This document shows, one piece after another, positions 55,844-63,882 of a stretch of DNA of 64,000 nt (its first letter is position 1; every line of letters starts with the position of its first letter). Source of the DNA: Flavobacterium celericrescens (GTDB taxonomy: Bacteria; Bacteroidota; Bacteroidia; Flavobacteriales; Flavobacteriaceae); NCBI RefSeq assembly GCF_011392075.1, contig NZ_JAAJBV010000002.1:1-64000 (forward strand), written 5' to 3'. The notes under the pieces are model-generated. The model saw only the letters and a list, made by a program, of their open reading frames with translations, ran no database searches and was not told where the DNA came from. Made by a program: the position numbers and the translations under genes.

Positions 55844-56797
55844 TTATTTCTTAATCAATCCTAATTCCACCAAACGTTCGTGTAAGAATTCACCAGCTGT
55901 GATGTCTTCGTATAGTTTTGGGTTGTTTGCATCGATGCATTCTGGTAAGCAATTTAAACTCATGTCGCTTACTGGGTGCATGAAAAAAGGAATGGAATAA
56001 CGAGATGAACCCCACAATTCTCTAGGTGGGTTTACCACTTGGTGAATGGTTGATTTCAACTTGTTGTTGGTGTGTCTTGATAACATATCACCTACGTTAA
56101 TCATTAACTCGTCTGGTTGTGCCATAGCGTCAATCCAATCGCCGTTGTGATTTTGTACTTGTAGTCCTTTTCCTTGCGCGCCCATTAATAGGGTAATCAA
56201 GTTGATGTCGCCATGTGCTGCTGCACGAACGGCTCCGTCTTTAGGTTCGTCTGTAATTGGTGGATAGTGAATTGGACGTAAAATACTGTTTCCATCTTTG
56301 ATAAATTTATCAAAATAGAATTCGTCTAATCCGATGTATAGTGCTAAAGCTCTTAGTACATAAACACCTGTTTTTTCTAACATTTGGTACGCTTCTTTAC
56401 CTACTTCATTGAATTTAGGTAATTCTGTAACCTCAACGTTGTCTGGGTACTCCCCTGCATATTTTGAACCTTCGCTAACGTATTGTCCAAAATGCCAAAA
56501 CTCTTTTAAATCTCCTGCAGAGCGCCCTTTTGCATGTTCTTTACCGAAAGAAACATACCCGCGTTGCCCTCCAATGCCTGGGATTTCATACTTTGCTTTG
56601 TTTTCTAATGGAAGGCTAAAAAAGTTTCTAACTTCTCCATACAAGCTTTCTACCAATTTGTCATCTAAGAAATGACCTTTTAATGCTACGAAGCCGATTT
56701 CTTCGTAGGCTTTTCCGATTTCATTTACAAATTTTTGTTTACGTGCCGGATCATCCGACAGGAAATCACGTAAGTCAACACTAGGAATTTGTTGCAT
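55844..56797 (-). CDS. 2-oxoglutarate/Fe(II) oxygenase, isopenicillin N synthase-like
   Basis: A 317-residue non-haem iron oxygenase. The iron ligands lie in AAHGDINLITLLMGAQGKGL (HxD) and KSTIHQVVNPP (distal His), and the co-substrate motif is SRYSIPFF (RxS). The N-terminal DIOX_N domain (VDLRDFLSDDPARKQKFVNE) is intact. The substrate is unknown. Confidence 0.92.
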   Translation of the reverse strand: MQQIPSVDLRDFLSDDPARKQKFVNEIGKAYEEIGFVALKGHFLDDKLVESLYGEVRNFFSLPLENKAKYEIPGIGGQRGYVSFGKEHAKGRSAGDLKEFWHFGQYVSEGSKYAGEYPDNVEVTELPKFNEVGKEAYQMLEKTGVYVLRALALYIGLDEFYFDKFIKDGNSILRPIHYPPITDEPKDGAVRAAAHGDINLITLLMGAQGKGLQVQNHNGDWIDAMAQPDELMINVGDMLSRHTNNKLKSTIHQVVNPPRELWGSSRYSIPFFMHPVSDMSLNCLPECIDANNPKLYEDITAGEFLHERLVELGLIKK

Positions 56798-56886
56798 ACT
56801 TAAACTTTATTGTTAATAAATCAAATGGGCTATAACCCAAGTAAATACAAAGGTAATTAATTATTTTATATTGTGAAAGGGGAAAA

Positions 56887-56998
56887 GTGAGATGTGAGTT
56901 GTGAGGAGTGAGTTGTGAGATGTGAGGTGTGAGGTGTGAGATGTGAGGTGTGAGGTGTGAGATGTGAGGAGTGAATTGTGAGGTGTGAGTTGTGAATT
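56887..56998. repeat. Sixteen tandem 7-bp repeats
   Basis: The unit GTGARNW (mostly GTGAGGT, GTGAGAT, GTGAGTT) repeats 16 times in perfect 7-bp register, upstream of the 2OG oxygenase gene. The 7-bp step is out of frame with any codon reading. Confidence 0.92.
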
Positions 56999-57065
56999 GT
57001 TAGTTCTATGACTGTATTATTTATTTGCGTTTTTATGAAATGACATTGACGCTTTTTGTTTAAAC

Positions 57066-57113
57066 TTGAAATTGTTCTTGAAATTGTTCTTGAAATTGTT
57101 CTTGAAATTGTTG
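57066..57113. repeat. Four tandem 12-bp repeats
   Basis: TTGAAATTGTTC occurs four times in a row (last base changed to G), about 75 bp upstream of the E1 gene start. With the adjacent heptamer tract it forms a 230-bp variable-looking promoter region. Confidence 0.93.
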
Positions 57114-57155
57114 CAACTTTTTTATAACAATTCGCTTTCAAAATGTTATTTTTAT

Positions 57156-57163
57156 TACTTTTG
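57156..57163 (+). promoter_or_regulatory. Candidate -7 element of the E1 gene
   Basis: TACTTTTG fits TAnnTTTG, 26 bp before the ATG at 57189. The 12-bp repeats end 43 bp upstream, so changes in copy number would alter spacing to upstream elements. Confidence 0.45.
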
Positions 57164-57188
57164 AGCAAAATTTAATTGTTCCATTATC

Positions 57189-59165
57189 ATGAACTTTGAA
57201 AGAAAAGAATTATCGAATCCACAGTTATTAGATTTATATAAAAAAATCCTTAAACCGCGATTGATTGAGGAGAAAATGCTCATCTTAATTCGTCAAGGGA
57301 AAGTATCTAAATGGTTTTCTGGTATTGGCCAAGAAGCAATTTCTGTTGGTATCACAGCTGTTTTAGATAAAGATGAATACATCTTACCGATGCATCGTAA
57401 TTTAGGTGTTTTTACTACTCGTGATATTCCGTTGCACCGTTTGTTTTCGCAATGGCAAGGCAAGAAAAACGGGTTTACCAAAGGTCGTGATAGAAGTTTT
57501 CACTTTGGAACACAAGACTATAAGATTATAGGGATGATTTCGCATTTGGGTCCACAATTGGGGATTGCTGACGGAATTGCATTAGCCAATAAATTAAGAA
57601 AAAACGGAAAAGTTACTGCAGTTTTTACTGGTGAAGGTGCTACTTCGGAAGGCGATTTTCACGAGGCATTAAACATTGCTGCGGTATGGGAATTACCTGT
57701 TTTGTTTGTGATTGAGAACAATGGCTATGGCTTATCTACTCCTACTAACGAGCAATATCGTTGTGAGAACCTTGCTGACCGTGGTGTGGGTTATGGCATG
57801 GAAAGTCATATTGTAGATGGTAATAATTTATTGGAAGTATATCATTTAATTTCGGAATTAAAAGCTTCTATGGTTGCCCATCCTCGTCCTGTTTTATTAG
57901 AGTTTAAAACGTTTAGAATGCGTGGTCATGAAGAAGCGAGTGGTACAAAATATGTACCGCAAGAGCTGATGGATATGTGGACGGTGAAAGATCCTGTAGA
58001 AAATTATAGAAATTACTTAAAAGCTACAGCGGTATTGAATGACGAAGAAGATGAAGCTATTCGCGCTGCTATCAAGAATGAGATTGATACTGATTGGGCA
58101 AAAGTTCAAGAAGAACCGGCAATTGTAGCCTCGTTAGAAGAAGAATTGGGCGATGTTTATGCGCCTTACGATTTTGAGGAATTTACAGCTTCATCCGAAG
58201 TAGAAAATATCCGTGTGATTGATGCGATTTCGAATGGATTGCGTCAGTCGATGGAGCGCCATGAGAACTTGGTTATTATGGGACAAGACATTGCTGAATA
58301 TGGTGGTGCTTTCAAAATCACCGATGGCTTTGTAGCGCAATTTGGCAAAGAAAGAGTTCGAAATACTCCTATCTGTGAAAGTGCTGTGGTTTCTGCGGCG
58401 AACGGATTATCCATAAACGGATTTAAAGCGGTGATGGAAATGCAGTTTGCCGATTTTGTTTCTACCGGATTTAATCCAATCGTAAACTTATTAGCAAAGC
58501 AACATTACAGATGGCTAGAAAAGTCGGATGTGGTGGTGCGTATGCCTTGTGGTGGCGGTACTCAGGCGGGGCCATTCCATTCGCAAACTAACGAAGCTTG
58601 GTTTACGAAAACGCCTGGGTTAAAAGTAGTATATCCTGCGTTTCCTTATGATGCAAAAGGGTTATTGAATACGGCTATTAACGACCCAAATCCTGTATTA
58701 TTCTTCGAACACAAGCAATTGTATCGCAGTGTGTATCAAAATGTGCCAAAAGATTATTACACGTTACCTTTTGGGAAAGCGTCATTGATTAAAGAAGGTA
58801 CGGATGTGACAATCATTTCGTTTGGTGCTGGGGTACATTGGGCTTTAGAAACGCTAGCCAACAACCCAGAAATCAAAGCGGATTTATTAGACTTAAGAAC
58901 GTTACAACCTATGGATTGGGAGGCGATTTACGCTTCGGTTAAGAAAACGAATAAAGTGATTATTTTGCAAGAAGACACTTTGTTTGGTGGTGTGGCCAGT
59001 GATATTTCGGCTATGATTATGGAAAACTGCTTTGAACATTTAGACGCTCCTGTTAAGCGTGTAGGAAGTTTAGAATCGGCAATTCCGTTTATGAAATCGT
59101 TAGAAGATCAATATTTACCGAAAGGTAGATTTGAAGCGGAATTGAAAGCGCTTTTGGCTTATTAA
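57189..59165 (+). CDS. 2-oxoacid dehydrogenase E1, fused alpha and beta subunits
   Basis: A 658-residue thiamine-diphosphate enzyme. The alpha part (1-325) has GEGATSEGDFHEALNIAAVW and ENNGYGLSTP; the beta part (335-658) has TPICESAVVSAANGLSINGF and MEMQFADF. It decarboxylates branched-chain or related 2-oxoacids and passes the acyl group to lipoyl E2; no E2 or E3 gene is adjacent. Fused E1 is usual in Bacteroidota. It ends before a UUCG-loop terminator. Confidence 0.93.
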   Translation: MNFERKELSNPQLLDLYKKILKPRLIEEKMLILIRQGKVSKWFSGIGQEAISVGITAVLDKDEYILPMHRNLGVFTTRDIPLHRLFSQWQGKKNGFTKGRDRSFHFGTQDYKIIGMISHLGPQLGIADGIALANKLRKNGKVTAVFTGEGATSEGDFHEALNIAAVWELPVLFVIENNGYGLSTPTNEQYRCENLADRGVGYGMESHIVDGNNLLEVYHLISELKASMVAHPRPVLLEFKTFRMRGHEEASGTKYVPQELMDMWTVKDPVENYRNYLKATAVLNDEEDEAIRAAIKNEIDTDWAKVQEEPAIVASLEEELGDVYAPYDFEEFTASSEVENIRVIDAISNGLRQSMERHENLVIMGQDIAEYGGAFKITDGFVAQFGKERVRNTPICESAVVSAANGLSINGFKAVMEMQFADFVSTGFNPIVNLLAKQHYRWLEKSDVVVRMPCGGGTQAGPFHSQTNEAWFTKTPGLKVVYPAFPYDAKGLLNTAINDPNPVLFFEHKQLYRSVYQNVPKDYYTLPFGKASLIKEGTDVTIISFGAGVHWALETLANNPEIKADLLDLRTLQPMDWEAIYASVKKTNKVIILQEDTLFGGVASDISAMIMENCFEHLDAPVKRVGSLESAIPFMKSLEDQYLPKGRFEAELKALLAY

Positions 59166-59183
59166 TTTCACAATATTTTTTTT

Positions 59184-59212
59184 AAAAAAGACATCTTCGG
59201 GTGTCTTTTTTT
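59184..59212 (+). terminator. Intrinsic terminator of the E1 gene
   Basis: AAAAAAGACATC, loop TTCG, then GGTGTCTTTTTT: a 12-bp stem with one T-G wobble, a stable UUCG tetraloop and a T-run, 19 bp after the stop codon. Confidence 0.88.
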
Positions 59213-59224
59213 GTTTTGGTTCAA

Positions 59225-59335
59225 ATACCTTTTGCATACACTATCTATACTGTATCTATACTTCTGGCATACACTAACCATACTTAACGCATACACTCAT
59301 CATACACTCGGCATACTTAAAGAGTATGCAAAAGG
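59225..59335. repeat. 11-bp phased ATAC array with flanking 12-bp inverted repeat
   Basis: ATAC begins at 59225, 236, 247, 258, 269, 280, 291, 302 and 313, exactly every 11 bp, and GTAT (its complement) at 59324 keeps the phase. The unit consensus is about ATACWYTNNNC. CCTTTTGCATAC (59228-59239) and GTATGCAAAAGG (59324-59335) are a perfect inverted repeat closing the tract. It lies between the E1 terminator and the recombinase gene. Confidence 0.93.
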
Positions 59336-59397
59336 AATCTTTTGACTGGTTTTGACCTAATTTAATGGTTCGTGATAGGTTTGGTCTCATTTTATGG

Positions 59398-59430
59398 GGG
59401 TTTTGTTCGGGTTTTGTTCGGGTCTTGTTC
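59398..59430. repeat. Three tandem 11-bp repeats GGGTTTTGTTC
   Basis: GGGTTTTGTTC, GGGTTTTGTTC and GGGTCTTGTTC follow each other (the last with one change), 150-190 bp before the recombinase ATG. The period is again 11 bp. The remaining sequence to 59583 is AT-rich with no gene seen. Confidence 0.88.
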
Positions 59431-59583
59431 GGATGAGCTTTGGAAAAATGGATGTTTATACGAACAACGTAGGAAGAAAGGTAAAAGGAAATAGAAAAAA
59501 TCAGGTTTTAGAATTATTTTATTATTGTTTCAGATTTTTATTTATTTTTGTTGTTTATAAGCCATTTAAATTTAGTATTTGCC

Positions 59584-61326
59584 ATGAATAGTATACGTAT
59601 TGAAAAGATTTTTCACCGAGGTGCTTATCGCATTGGGGTGTTTTTTGATAAAGATTTTGAAATTATTTCAATTTTGAAACGATTGGATGCTTCGTATAGT
59701 AGTTCTCGTCGTTGTTGGTATTTAGACTATTCTAAGAATTGTTATCATCTATTACGTTCTCATTTTCCAGATTTGGTAGTAGTTGCTGAATCTTCAATTC
59801 CCACAATGGTGACCGGTATTGTAAATCGTGACCTTTCACCCATAGCTTCTTCAAGCGCCATTCAGTTAGGCCCAAGTTTGGGTAATCCTGAACATAAACA
59901 AGTTTGTAGTATTTCTGACAAATTAAAGTTACAATTGTTGCCAAGTATTGGTAAATATTGGGTTTTTAAGATGCATTTTCATCACGAAATTAGCAAACAG
60001 CTTTTAAAAATAAAAGGTGTTTATTGGAATGGGAATTATAAGAGTTATATGGTTTTTAGAAATGAATCTGTGAAGCATCAGGTGGAAGCGGTTATTGGTG
60101 TTTCTGCTTTTTTTGGTACTGATTATTTTATTAAGGATTCGTTTCAAATATCGGGAAAAATTAGGATTTTACCGCATATAGAATCACAAGCCTGGATGGA
60201 AGTTTATGTTCCAAAGATAGTAGCGGTTCATGAGAAATTAAAGCGTTTTTCTATGGCGCGTTATAGCAAGATTAAGCATTGTTATTTGCTCCCTGCGGCT
60301 CCTGTGGTACTAGATTCATTGTATTTACAGTTTGAATCTACTGGTATTACAATTGAATCTTTGCTTCCAAACAACTATTTAGACAAACGTAATCTACCGA
60401 ATAAGAAACAATTGGACTTATCAAAAACTAAGAAGAGCTTATTGGATTTGGTTCCAGAACAAGGTCACTCCTATTTGATTGGTATGATTGACACATTGTT
60501 TGCTTTGAATTATAGTAGTTCGACATTGCGAACCTATTGTGGTGCATTTATTCAGTTTTTGCGTTATTTTGAGTTTCGAAATCCCGAAAATATAAATAGA
60601 GCAGAAATTATACGTTTTTTAGGTTCGTTAATGGAGCGTGGTTTATCTGCTACGAGTGGTCATAGTATGGTGAATGGTGTTCAATTTTATTATCAACAGG
60701 TATTGGGTAAACATGATTATAGTTTTGTACTTCCACGACCTAAAAAGGAGAAAAAATTGCCTGTTGTATTGACTATGGAGGAGTGTTTACAGGTTTTTAA
60801 AGTAGTTGATAACCCTAAACATAAGTTATTGCTATTGATTGGTTATGGAGCAGGATTGCGCGTGAGTGAAATTGTTAGTTTAAGATGGAGTGATATCTTG
60901 TTTGAAGAGCACAAGATACATGTAAAGAATGCCAAAGGTAAGAAAGATCGAATGGTTATGTTGCCCTATTCGATTGTTACATCATTACAACTATATAGGA
61001 CATTATACAATGGAAAGCATTATGTATTTGAGGGTCAGTTTGCTGGCGAGCCTTACAGTACGGGTAGTGTGCAACAGGTAATGCGCAATGCGATTAAGTT
61101 ATCGGGATTAGAGAAAAAAGCGAGTGTGCATACATTGCGTCATAGTTTTGCTACTCATTTATTAGAGAATGGAACAGACATACGTTATATTCAGCAGTTT
61201 TTAGGGCATTCTAGTATAAAGACAACAACTGTTTACACGCATTTAACGAAAACTGCAGTTGATAAGATTCAGAGTCCGCTTGATCGTATGGTTGATATAA
61301 AAGGTAAGAAAAAACTTGAGGACTAA
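59584..61326 (+). CDS. Tyrosine recombinase next to the cassette array
   Basis: A 580-residue protein. Residues 1-270 are unlike integron integrases and contain three imperfect modules of the form RRCWYLDYSKNCYHLLRSHF, NYKSYMVFRNESVKHQ and KIKHCYLLPAAPVVLDSLYL. The catalytic part has Arg426 in GAGLRVSEI, Lys in GKKDR, HTLRHSF (516-522), LGHSS (His542) and Tyr551 in VYTH, so all key residues are present. It ends with QSPLDRM, similar to the C-terminus of IntI, but I see no IntI-specific insertion before HTLRH. Start 59584 follows a better context than 59548. The attI-like site is 26 bp after the stop; cassettes follow on the same strand. Confidence 0.9.
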   Translation: MNSIRIEKIFHRGAYRIGVFFDKDFEIISILKRLDASYSSSRRCWYLDYSKNCYHLLRSHFPDLVVVAESSIPTMVTGIVNRDLSPIASSSAIQLGPSLGNPEHKQVCSISDKLKLQLLPSIGKYWVFKMHFHHEISKQLLKIKGVYWNGNYKSYMVFRNESVKHQVEAVIGVSAFFGTDYFIKDSFQISGKIRILPHIESQAWMEVYVPKIVAVHEKLKRFSMARYSKIKHCYLLPAAPVVLDSLYLQFESTGITIESLLPNNYLDKRNLPNKKQLDLSKTKKSLLDLVPEQGHSYLIGMIDTLFALNYSSSTLRTYCGAFIQFLRYFEFRNPENINRAEIIRFLGSLMERGLSATSGHSMVNGVQFYYQQVLGKHDYSFVLPRPKKEKKLPVVLTMEECLQVFKVVDNPKHKLLLLIGYGAGLRVSEIVSLRWSDILFEEHKIHVKNAKGKKDRMVMLPYSIVTSLQLYRTLYNGKHYVFEGQFAGEPYSTGSVQQVMRNAIKLSGLEKKASVHTLRHSFATHLLENGTDIRYIQQFLGHSSIKTTTVYTHLTKTAVDKIQSPLDRMVDIKGKKKLED

Positions 61327-61351
61327 GTTTAAAAATTAAAAAAAGTTGTAT

Positions 61352-61374
61352 ATATTTGATGATATTTACTAGTT
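61352..61374 (+). other. attI-like site of array 2
   Basis: The segment ends TATTTACTAGTT and matches the array 1 site at 48529-48551 in 20 of 23 bases. The first cassette begins at its terminal G^TT (GTTGTAC). It lies directly downstream of the recombinase gene. Confidence 0.75.
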
Positions 61375-61397
61375 GTACAACATTTAAAAACTTCATT

Positions 61398-61859
61398 GTG
61401 AAAAAGATATTTCTCCTTTTACTTTCTCTACAAGTATTTTCTCAAGAAAAAGAAAATAATGATGAAATATTATTCATTCAAGATATTTATTTAAGTCAAT
61501 GTTTTGAAGAATTACAAATTATAGACGAATTGAATAAATACCCTACTTTTGAAAATCAAAGATTTTGTAATCTTGAACACACAATGTATTTGTTTGCATA
61601 TAAAGAAGAATTTGTACGAAAAGAAGCAGTAAAAAGACTAAAAGAAATAGCAAAATTATTTTATTTAGAGAATAAATATATTGTTTTGACACACGGCATG
61701 GACAGTTTCTACATTTCCGAAAAAGAAAACTTAAATTTAAAGGATGACAACGGGAAAATTTATATTAGTCTTGGTGAATGTGTCATCCCAAATTCAATGA
61801 ACGAAGCTGAAAATGTCTTTAACGACGAAATGAAAAAACTGTTTACGCCTAAAAAATAA
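61398..61859 (+). CDS. Array 2 cassette 1: exported protein of unknown function
   Basis: A 153-residue protein with a signal peptide (KKIFLLLLSLQVFSQ). The GTG at 61398 is chosen because earlier in-frame codons (from a TTG at 61356) run through the attI-like site. No domain recognised. The cassette starts GTTGTACAAC and ends GTTGTACAAC, a palindromic core. Confidence 0.72.
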   Translation: MKKIFLLLLSLQVFSQEKENNDEILFIQDIYLSQCFEELQIIDELNKYPTFENQRFCNLEHTMYLFAYKEEFVRKEAVKRLKEIAKLFYLENKYIVLTHGMDSFYISEKENLNLKDDNGKIYISLGECVIPNSMNEAENVFNDEMKKLFTPKK

Positions 61860-61865
61860 AACGTT

Positions 61866-62003
61866 GTACAACAGCGGTTTGCTTCAATGGCTACTTCCGG
61901 ATTTTCCTACGGAAAATCCGCTGCTGAATGGAATGTTTTGTTATATTTGTAATGGCTTGGTGTTGGTTCGACGCCACTGAGAGCAAGCCACATAACGTTA
62001 GCG
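61866..62003 (+). repeat. attC-like site 1 of array 2 (class I)
   Basis: GTACAAC core, AGCGGTTTGCTTC arm, interior hairpin GGATTTTCC/GGAAAATCC, TATATTTG at 61942-61949, then GAGAGCAAGCC arm and CGTTAGCG. Confidence 0.88.
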
Positions 62004-62027
62004 GCAACCTCAAATGAACACTCAAAT

Positions 62028-62627
62028 ATGACAAACGAAACGATATTAATTGAAAAAGTGTTGGGTAAAACCATAACTGATATTAGATGTAAATATGGTG
62101 TTGTAGATGGTTGGCTTGATACAGCAGAATGTTTTATAGAACTTGACCATAAAATCTGCATTGAAATTCCTTACGGACAGACAAATGACGTTGTGTTAGT
62201 TGAACCACACTCTGAGGCTAAAACTATTTTTGACAATCTTGCGGATATACCAGAATATCATATAAATAAAGAAGGAAAAACAATCGTTGAAGTTGCTGAG
62301 GCTCATAAGAAACGAAAACAAAATATTTTTAATCGTTTAAGAAAAGCATTGTTTAATTATGAACCACCAATAAAAGAATACAAACCATATAGAATTGAGT
62401 ATCACGAGAACAAACTAAAATATATCGTAAACAGAAAGATAGTGGACTACTTGTGGGAAAACGACAATTCTGAAAAAGGCTATTTTGAATTGGACAATGG
62501 ATTCATTATTTCTGATCAATATATGTCGCCAAGTGGAACTGGCCAGGCTGGTCTTCACTATTTCGATAGTTTAAATAGTTTGAAAGAGTGTAGAGAAAGT
62601 AATTTAAAACGACACACAGAAGAGTAA
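62028..62627 (+). CDS. Array 2 cassette 2: cytosolic protein of unknown function
   Basis: A 199-residue soluble protein; N-terminal half with strands (ITDIRCKYGVVDGWLDTAE), a basic linker (KKRKQNIFNRLRKALF) and a C-terminal part ending in LKRHTEE. No family recognised. Cassette ends GTTAGCGGC and GCCGCTAAC are perfect complements. Confidence 0.8.
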   Translation: MTNETILIEKVLGKTITDIRCKYGVVDGWLDTAECFIELDHKICIEIPYGQTNDVVLVEPHSEAKTIFDNLADIPEYHINKEGKTIVEVAEAHKKRKQNIFNRLRKALFNYEPPIKEYKPYRIEYHENKLKYIVNRKIVDYLWENDNSEKGYFELDNGFIISDQYMSPSGTGQAGLHYFDSLNSLKECRESNLKRHTEE

Positions 62628-62635
62628 GAGGCAGC

Positions 62636-62765
62636 CGCTAACAAGCGTTTGGCAATAGGCGAAAATTCGTTTTCATAAGAAAAAAAGTGCTATATTTGAA
62701 AATCGTTCTTAGTAAGAAATTGGGTGCTGAAAATTCGCCCATCGCCAAGCGCCAGAACGTTAGCA
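62636..62765 (+). repeat. attC-like site 2 of array 2 (class III)
   Basis: CGCTAAC, AAGCGTTTGGCAATAGGCG arm, an interior unrelated to classes I and II but with TATATTTG at 62691-62698, then ATCGCCAAGCGCC arm and ACGTTAGCA. Confidence 0.86.
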
Positions 62766-62783
62766 GTAATTTTACCAAAAATT

Positions 62784-63143
62784 ATGAAAAAATATTTTAG
62801 CCTTATTATTCTTATGTTTTTTGTTTCTTGTAGAAATGAAAGAACAATAAATGAAATTTTGAATGTTGGAAAAGAACTAACTACTAAAGATTTATCAAAA
62901 ACTGATTCAACTGAAAACATTGTATTTATTGGAAAAAGCTTAAAGAGAAAAATAACCGAATTGAAAAAGCAAAACTTTGAATTAAAATTAAAAGTTCATA
63001 ATGATGACTTAAATTATCCTTTTGGCGACTCAAAAGCCGAAAATATTTTAGTATTGAATAATGGAATCCAAAAATTAAACGTGAGATTAAAATACAATTC
63101 AAATAAAAAAAAGTTTGATATTTTAGGTTTTGCTACAGAATGA
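62784..63143 (+). CDS. Array 2 cassette 3: lipoprotein, copy of array 1 c6
   Basis: A 119-residue lipoprotein (FSLIILMFFVSC lipobox), 114 of 119 residues identical to the 44416-44775 product. Start 62784 begins the signal peptide. Upstream similarity to the other copy stops at ACGTTAGCAG, and downstream similarity runs through the attC to AACGTT. Confidence 0.87.
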   Translation: MKKYFSLIILMFFVSCRNERTINEILNVGKELTTKDLSKTDSTENIVFIGKSLKRKITELKKQNFELKLKVHNDDLNYPFGDSKAENILVLNNGIQKLNVRLKYNSNKKKFDILGFATE

Positions 63144-63154
63144 AAAAAAACTAC

Positions 63155-63286
63155 TGCTAACAGGCGTTTGGCAAGATTGCGAATTTTGTAGTAAATTCAC
63201 GTTTATTTCTCGCAAGAAATTTTATCTTTGATAGAAAATAAACGGTTCCGAAGTTCGCAACCTCGCCAAGCGCCGGAACGTTATAG
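63155..63286 (+). repeat. attC-like site 3 of array 2 (class II)
   Basis: TGCTAAC, AGGCGTTTGGCAAG arm, class II interior with TATCTTTG at 63233-63240, CTCGCCAAGCGCC arm and ACGTTATAG. It is almost identical to the site at 44273-44404. Confidence 0.88.
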
Positions 63287-63305
63287 TGCATTTTAAAAAA
63301 CGATA

Positions 63306-63875
63306 GTGAAACAAAAAACAACAATATTATTTCTATTACTTATCTGCAATGTTTACGGACAAAAATGGCACTTAAACCGCATTGACAAAAATTCTAAATA
63401 TAAATATGAATATTGGTTTCAATTCCAAAACTTAGAAGACAGCTGCACTTTTAACGAAGAAAAGATTTTAGGTAAATTGAAATCAACCATTCAATTAACC
63501 GATAACAAAAATAAATTTGTCTCGCTAGCAAATATTACAATTAAAAATTTGGAAAGTGGTCATATAACAAACTTAACAACTGATTTAAATGGTTTAGGAG
63601 AAGTAAGCTTGAAACCAGGAAAATACAAAGTTTTTATTTCTGCAATTAACTATGACGAATTCACGTTTGATTTCAAAATATCAGAAAACGAAGCTATTAA
63701 CTTGAAAGTGCAACTTGGTTTAGCACCTGAGTTAGATGTTTATCAAATAAACTCTAAAACAGAACTTAAAGAAGTAGATATTTTTGAAATTATGAAGTGT
63801 GTTAAGGAAAATAAACAAAACTTTTATGAGAATTGTTCACAGCGTGAAAAATTTTATATAACAATGCAAATATAA
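63306..63875 (+). CDS. Array 2 cassette 4: exported protein with carboxypeptidase-regulatory-like domain
   Basis: A 189-residue protein starting at GTG with a signal peptide (ILFLLLICNVYGQ). Residues 65-130 (VSLANITIKNLESGHITNL, then LGEVSLKPGKYKVFISAINY) look like a CarboxypepD_reg-like beta sandwich common in Bacteroidota outer-membrane proteins. The function is unknown. Confidence 0.8.
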   Translation: MKQKTTILFLLLICNVYGQKWHLNRIDKNSKYKYEYWFQFQNLEDSCTFNEEKILGKLKSTIQLTDNKNKFVSLANITIKNLESGHITNLTTDLNGLGEVSLKPGKYKVFISAINYDEFTFDFKISENEAINLKVQLGLAPELDVYQINSKTELKEVDIFEIMKCVKENKQNFYENCSQREKFYITMQI

Positions 63876-63882
63876 AAACGCA

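Noticed and set aside
56866..57168. Minus-strand ORF rich in HSHLT and TISR repeats
   Set aside because: It is only the translation of the 7-bp and 12-bp tandem repeats; no start context or conserved protein feature.
59228..59335. The 12-bp inverted repeat as ends of a small insertion element
   Set aside because: The enclosed 84 bp is wholly made of the phased ATAC units, with no room for a transposase and no flanking duplication seen.
61895..61925. Class I attC interior hairpin (GGATTTTCC...GGAAAATCC) as a transcription terminator
   Set aside because: No T-run follows it, and it is part of a repeat that also carries a promoter-like element.
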